This document shows, in pieces, positions 60,204 to 64,000 of a stretch of 64,000 bases of DNA. Below the pieces are notes generated by a model. The model was not told the DNA's origin and made no database searches. It saw only the letters and a program-made list of their open reading frames with translations. This DNA is from Polaromonas sp. OV174 (GTDB lineage: Bacteria > Pseudomonadota > Gammaproteobacteria > Burkholderiales > Burkholderiaceae_C). The stretch lies in contig NZ_FOKZ01000010.1 in NCBI RefSeq assembly GCF_900112285.1, forward strand, positions 97,735-161,734, given 5' to 3'. Each line of letters opens with the position of its first letter. Position 1 is the first letter of the stretch. Made by a program: the position numbers and the translations under genes.

Positions 60204-60620
60204 CTTGCCGTGAAGGTGCTGGCGCTGCTTCCCGTTTGATCGGCTGAGCCGCAGGACCTGGGCCGACAGAGGCTGCCGTCAGCGAAGCGGCCGGCTGGCG
60301 CCGCACCAAGTCGGTCAGCCTGGGCGCTGAAGTGTTGAGGTTTTGAGTCAATATGGTCCTAAGCCAAGTGGCTACGGGCGTAAGATGCTACTCTATTAAT
60401 AGCAAGCAGGTATCTAGCCTCGGAGGTCGCCATCGCTGTTTTTGGCGTGTGGGCCAAGGCTTGGCATGAACGACGGGCCTTGAGTGCAAACACGGCAGCC
60501 AGGGGCTCGGGGCGGGCGTGGTTTGCTGAGAAAATAGGCCCAGCGGGCTGCCCGACTTGAAAACCTTCATTCATATCTGCATGCCTGCATACCTGTATAC
60601 CTACTTACGACGGAGAAAAA
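60204..60620. other. Gene-free stretch
   Basis: 417 bp. A short frame ending ...WRRTKSVSLGAEVLRF (stop near 60342) may be the tail of a lost gene. A dispersed palindrome copy (GCTA...TAGCAAGCAGG, 60387-60410) and four degenerate 8-mers (60576-60607) follow. Confidence 0.5.
60576..60607 (+). repeat. Four degenerate 8-mers before the DUF6447 gene
   Basis: TCTGCATG, CCTGCATA, CCTGTATA, CCTACTTA in a row, 13 bp before the ATG at 60621. Confidence 0.6.
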
Positions 60621-60899
60621 ATGTCTTTACCGGAATATGTCACCCTCAATGGCACTAATTACGCCTCGGCCAAGCTTTCTGAGGCGGCGCGTGCCCAAGT
60701 GGTGAATGTCCAGGTGGTCGATGCCGAACTGGCCCGCCTGCAGCAGCAGCAAGCCATTGCCCAGACCGCCCGCAACGCCTACGTCAATGCGCTGATGGCC
60801 GAGATCAAGGCGCCAGCCGCCCCCGCAGAAACTGCAGGTGCCGTAGCCGCCCAGCCTAAAAAGCCCCGCGCCCCGCGTAAGACGGCCAGCAAGGTCTGA
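60621..60899 (+). CDS. DUF6447-type small protein
   Basis: A 92-residue protein with ribosome site GGAG. YVTLNGTNYASAKLSEAARAQ and VVDAELARLQQQQAIAQTARNAYVNALM match the C-terminal part of the frame at 52492. The tail is Pro/Ala/Lys-rich (KKPRAPRKTASKV). These small proteins occur with S-layer/T1SS genes in related bacteria as I recall; function unknown. It precedes sapC. Confidence 0.65.
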   Translation: MSLPEYVTLNGTNYASAKLSEAARAQVVNVQVVDAELARLQQQQAIAQTARNAYVNALMAEIKAPAAPAETAGAVAAQPKKPRAPRKTASKV

Positions 60900-60909
60900 G
60901 TGCCTGACC

Positions 60910-60946
60910 TCCCCGCGTCCTCCTCCAAGAGGGCGCGGGGATTTTT
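60910..60946 (+). terminator. Terminator between DUF6447 gene and sapC
   Basis: TCCCCGCG pairs with CGCGGGGA across a 16-base loop containing CCTCCTCCAAGAGGG, then TTTTT. Confidence 0.75.
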
Positions 60947-61004
60947 CTTGAGCGCATGCACTGGCTGGCGTGCGTTCAGGAAACCCCCAAACCCAAGGAG
61001 CGGT

Positions 61005-61793
61005 ATGCCCAACTTCCAAGTGATTTCCCGTGAACGCCATGCCAACCAGCGCTGGCAGCGCTACACCAGCTACGCCTTTGCCGCCCATGAGGCGGTGATA
61101 CCGTTGGCGGCCGCCGAGCTGCCCAAGGCGACGATGAGCCTGCCGCTGGCCTTCACCGAGCAGGACGGCGCTTTTATTCCGGTGGCCGTGCTCGGTCTGC
61201 AAGCCGGCAGCAATCTGTGGGTCGGTGCCGATGGCCGCTGGGCGGGCTCCTACATTCCGGCGGCGTTTCGCAGCCTGCCCTTTCGCCTTGCGCAAACCGA
61301 AGAGGGGCAGCAAGTACTTTGCGTTGACGAGGAAAGCGGTTTGGTCACCGGCGGCCCGGCGGGCGAGCGCTTCTTCAACGATGACGGCCAGCCCGCCCAG
61401 GCGACGCTGGACGTCCTGAACTTCCTGACCCAGACCGGGCAGGGCCGTGCCGCTGCGGCGCTGGCCTGTGCGGCCCTGGCCCAGCACAAGCTGATTCGTC
61501 CCTGGCCGATTACCGTCAAGACCGACGCTGGCGAGCAGCGCATCGAGGGCCTGTTCCAGATCGATGAAGCGGCCTTGAACCAGCTGACCGGCGAGGCCTT
61601 GCAGGCGCTGGCCCGGGCCGGGGCACTGGCCGTGGCTTATTGCCAGCTGCTGGCTATGCAGCATTTGCCGCTGCTGGGCCAGCTGGCGCAGGCCCGTGCC
61701 AAGGCGGTCGCCCCGGCACCGCTGCCGGCGGGCGATCTGGATCTGGAGTTTTTGAACCGCAGCGGCACCATCAGCTTCGGCAATTTGTTCTGA
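61005..61793 (+). CDS. SapC-family protein
   Basis: A 262-residue SapC-like protein from ATG 61005 (ribosome site AAGGAG). FQVISRERHANQRWQRYTSYAFAAHEAVIPL, VLGLQAGSNLWVGADGRWAGSYIPAAFRSLPF (both read in parts) and LFQIDEAALNQLTGEALQAL are typical. SapC genes accompany S-layer genes, first described in Campylobacter, with no settled function. The neighbouring RTX protease and S-layer genes fit. Confidence 0.85.
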   Translation: MPNFQVISRERHANQRWQRYTSYAFAAHEAVIPLAAAELPKATMSLPLAFTEQDGAFIPVAVLGLQAGSNLWVGADGRWAGSYIPAAFRSLPFRLAQTEEGQQVLCVDEESGLVTGGPAGERFFNDDGQPAQATLDVLNFLTQTGQGRAAAALACAALAQHKLIRPWPITVKTDAGEQRIEGLFQIDEAALNQLTGEALQALARAGALAVAYCQLLAMQHLPLLGQLAQARAKAVAPAPLPAGDLDLEFLNRSGTISFGNLF

Positions 61794-61813
61794 GCTGGCT
61801 CGACCTTTCAAGC

Positions 61814-62017
61814 ATGGCCGGGCTTCAGCGCATCACCACCGAATACCTAGATGTGGAAAACCGCATCCGGCTGGCGGGCGAACTCAGCAGCGGCCTGACC
61901 TGCTTCGACAATGCCAGCCCCAGGTTCGCCAGCGGCTGGTCGGTGGCCTGCGTGACGGCGAGGTCGTGGCGGGCTCTTGCCTGGGCCGCGCCCGTCGTTT
62001 ATCGTGACGGACTATGA
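61814..62017 (+). CDS. Small 'LQRITTE' protein coupled to the protease, possibly degenerate
   Basis: A 67-residue frame (MAGLQRITTEYLDVENRIRLAGE ... AAPVVYRDGL). The first 23 residues match the broken frame at 59637; the rest reads poorly, and another frame in the second half gives QRLVGGLRDGEV, so a frameshift is possible. Its stop overlaps the protease start (ATGA), so even a degenerate frame may serve to bring ribosomes to the protease gene. Confidence 0.45.
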   Translation: MAGLQRITTEYLDVENRIRLAGELSSGLTCFDNASPRFASGWSVACVTARSWRALAWAAPVVYRDGL

Positions 62018-63678
62018 GCGCTCCCAACTCCACCACCAGCCACGCGGTTGAAGTTTTTCCGGCCACCCACAATCTGCTGGTCGATGCCCTGCTGGGCGGC
62101 ACGCGCTGGGCTGGCAGCGTGCCGGGCGGTGGCAACTTCCTGTATTACAGCTTTCCCTGGACCAGCGCCGCATCGGCCAGCTGGTCGGGTTTCAATGGTG
62201 GCGTTTACAGCGCGCTGAACGAGCCCTCGGCGGCCCAGCGCTTTGGCCTGAATGGTGTGCAGATGCAGGCGGCGCGAGACGCGCTGCAGGCCTGGGCCCA
62301 TGTGTCGGGCTTGTCTTTCCAGGAGGTGGCGGAAACCAGCAGCGGCAGCACGGTGGGCGATATCCGCATTGCCTTCAGCTCGGCCGGCGGCGCCGGCGTT
62401 TGGGGTCATGCTTACGAGCCGACCGCAGGGTTTGCCAGTAGCGGCGATGTCTGGCTCAACACGGGGGCGTCGGCTGCGACGCAAGGCGACTGGTCGCCGG
62501 GCCGCTATAACTTCATGGCGATGATGCATGAGCTGGGGCATGCGCTGGGCCTCAAGCACCCGGGCAACTACAACGTCGGCGGTGGCGGCGAAAGTTCGCC
62601 TTTTCTGCCCGCTTCGCTGGACAACAACCGCGAAACGGTCATGTCGTATACCTCGATCACCGACAACCTGTTTCGCCAGGTGACGTACGGGGCCGGCCTG
62701 CCCAAGTTCAACTACCTTGAGGTTCAACCCGACACGCCGATGATTCTGGACATTGCCGCCATTCAGGCGCTTTACGGCGCCAACATGACCTGGCACGCGG
62801 GCAACGACACTTACGGCTTCGACCCGTCCACGCCGTTTTTCAGGACGATCTGGGACGCCGGCGGCAACGACACAATTTCGATCGCCAACTTCTCGCTCGG
62901 CAGCGTCATCAACCTGAATCCCGGCACGTACAGCAGCATCAGCATGGTGTCGGATCCGCTGCCGCCCGGCTACACCGGTGGCACGACGCCGACCTACACC
63001 GGCGTCAACAACCTGGGTATTGCCTTTGGCGTGACGATTGAGAACGCTGTCGGCGGCAATGGCGCGGACACGCTGTATGGCAACAGCGCCAACAACAGCC
63101 TGATGGGCGGCGGCGGCAACGATGTCATCGACGGCGGCGGCGGCATCGACACCGCTTTTTACAGCGGAGCGCGCAGCGGCTACGCGCTGGCGCTCACCCC
63201 GGGGGTGAGCACGGTGACGGACCGCAGCGCCGGGCGCGACGGCACTGATTCGCTGACTTCGGTCGAGCGGTTGCGGTTTTCGGACACCTTGGTGGCCATC
63301 GATATCGGCGGCAGCGCCGGCGTCACGGCGAAGGTCCTAGGCGCTGTGTTCGGCAAGGCGGAGGTGGTTAACCAGGCCTACGCGGGCATCGGCCTGCAAC
63401 TGCTCGATGGCGGCATGAGCTACCAGGATCTGATGGCGCTGGCCCTTAACGCCCGGCTAGGCGCGGGCTATTCCAATGCGGCCGAAGTGACCCTGTTGTA
63501 CCAGAACCTGACCGGTGTCGCCCCCGGCGCCGCAGATCTCGCCTATTGGATCGGCACTATCCAGTCTGGGCAGTTTACCCAGGCGTCATTGGGTGTGATG
63601 GCCGCCGACAACAACTCCAACATCGCCAACATCAACCTCGTGGGCCTGGTCGCCAGTGGGTTGCAATATCTGCTCTAG
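62014..63678 (+). CDS. Serralysin-like M10 metalloprotease with RTX and DUF4214 domains
   Basis: A 554-residue secreted protease without signal peptide. The zinc site is HELGHALGLKHPG near 172 and the Met-turn is VMSYTS near 210. The RTX region near 345-375 (GGNGADTLYGNSANNSLMGG, GGGNDVIDGGGGIDTAFY) binds calcium. The C-terminal ~110 residues (VNQAYAGIGLQLLDGGMSYQDLMAL ... GVAPGAADLAYWIGTIQSGQ) are a DUF4214 domain, the same type as the S-layer N-terminus. It is a probable second substrate of the type I system. ATG 62014 overlaps the small upstream frame. Confidence 0.9.
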   Translation: MSAPNSTTSHAVEVFPATHNLLVDALLGGTRWAGSVPGGGNFLYYSFPWTSAASASWSGFNGGVYSALNEPSAAQRFGLNGVQMQAARDALQAWAHVSGLSFQEVAETSSGSTVGDIRIAFSSAGGAGVWGHAYEPTAGFASSGDVWLNTGASAATQGDWSPGRYNFMAMMHELGHALGLKHPGNYNVGGGGESSPFLPASLDNNRETVMSYTSITDNLFRQVTYGAGLPKFNYLEVQPDTPMILDIAAIQALYGANMTWHAGNDTYGFDPSTPFFRTIWDAGGNDTISIANFSLGSVINLNPGTYSSISMVSDPLPPGYTGGTTPTYTGVNNLGIAFGVTIENAVGGNGADTLYGNSANNSLMGGGGNDVIDGGGGIDTAFYSGARSGYALALTPGVSTVTDRSAGRDGTDSLTSVERLRFSDTLVAIDIGGSAGVTAKVLGAVFGKAEVVNQAYAGIGLQLLDGGMSYQDLMALALNARLGAGYSNAAEVTLLYQNLTGVAPGAADLAYWIGTIQSGQFTQASLGVMAADNNSNIANINLVGLVASGLQYLL

Positions 63679-63823
63679 CAGGCTGCTGAAATACTCACTG
63701 CGCCAGCGCAGCAGCTGACTCGAAGCGGTTTATTTTTGCGGTTCTGTTTCATATTTTGAGATTCCAGTGCTTTTTTGAGCTTTTGTTATTGGTTTGAAGC
63801 TCTGCTGCCGTTTTTTTCACCCC
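63679..63823. mobile_element. Probable left end of an IS element
   Basis: The sequence CAGGCTGCTGAAATA right after the protease stop looks like an IS terminal repeat (cf. TTCAGCAGCC ends). It continues into the transposase gene at 63824. The other end lies outside the window. Confidence 0.4.
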
Positions 63824-64000
63824 TCACTGCGCCTGCAGACGGATTTGTCCCAAGGTGCGCATACGCGTCAAGTTGTACGCGGCCATCGTCAGCACAAACA
63901 TCTGATCGACCCGCTCAAGCCCGCGCACCATGACCTGCCGCATCCGTCCCACCGTTTTGGCCCAGCCAAAGCCCTGCTCAATCAGTTTTCTCTTTTGCTG
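63824..64000 (-). CDS. IS transposase, C-terminal 58 residues (IS5-like; cut by window edge)
   Basis: Reverse-strand frame open to the window edge, ending at 63824. The visible C-terminus has IEQGFGWAKTVGRMRQVMVRG and VLTMAAYNLTRMR, the typical end of IS5-type DDE transposases (the E of the triad sits in IEQGF). The gene begins outside the window, so integrity is unknown. Confidence 0.8.
   Translation of the reverse strand, partial: QQKRKLIEQGFGWAKTVGRMRQVMVRGLERVDQMFVLTMAAYNLTRMRTLGQIRLQAQ

Overview
The window looks like a chromosome segment from a betaproteobacterium of the Burkholderiales, most likely Comamonadaceae (Rhodoferax/Polaromonas/Acidovorax-like). The grounds are GC-rich coding sequence, a PHA phasin, FecR/CHASE2-cyclase/outer-membrane operons, and several copies of a short dispersed palindrome of the GCTAT...ATAGC(T)nCTTGCGC kind that I associate with that family. 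All assignments are from reading the sequence; no database search was run.

Layout. 1-1632: start of a molybdopterin oxidoreductase, reverse strand, cut by the window edge. 1767-2900: periplasmic binding protein. 3090-7194: a tightly overlapping operon of UbiA-type prenyltransferase, LPG-synthase/flippase-like membrane protein, GT39 glycosyltransferase and HAD phosphatase, probably a polyprenyl-phosphate-pentose route feeding a glycan. 7347-11812: TPR protein, TetR regulator, phasin and a two-domain fatty acyl-CoA/aldehyde reductase (storage lipid). 11834-18764: a complete type I secretion (T1SS) operon on the reverse strand (TolC, HlyD and two PrtD-like ABC proteins), led by a 202-residue protein that resembles the N-terminal half of TnpB without the nuclease half. 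18939-27663: glycan synthesis and ABC export (three glycosyltransferases, Wzt, GNAT-like protein, PIG-L deacetylase, Wzm). 27674-33644: Crp/Fnr regulator, FecR protein, CHASE2-cyclase, TPR/beta-barrel outer-membrane protein. 34727-37066: an S-layer/RTX protein, the likely T1SS substrate.

37202-45419 is accessory DNA beginning at a tRNA-Thr. It holds small orphan genes, each preceded by a terminator-like hairpin, an ArdB/KlcA antirestriction protein, an AT-rich stretch, a RepA-like ATPase and a tyrosine integrase. It abuts a second S-layer gene that lacks its 5' end (45634-47709). 47813-52480 encodes a TPR/GT41-like glycosyltransferase fused to a methyltransferase, plus two further methyltransferase-like proteins, plausible S-layer glycosylation genes. 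52492-60899 is a patchwork of remnants, two toxin-antitoxin modules, a 57-bp palindromic element, an S-layer/hydrolase chimera, a LicD/IspD-like pair and a second tRNA-Thr cassette. 61005-63678 has SapC and a serralysin-like M10 protease; an IS transposase runs off the right end.

Working picture: one cell-surface programme, with S-layer and protease as cargo, T1SS as exporter, and glycan/GT41 genes as decorators. Two perfect CRP-type sites (28709-28724 and 34622-34637) sit upstream of the FecR operon and the S-layer gene, and the secretion operon has its own nested palindrome over promoter and start codon. The most novel element is the TnpB-derived protein heading the secretion operon together with that palindrome.
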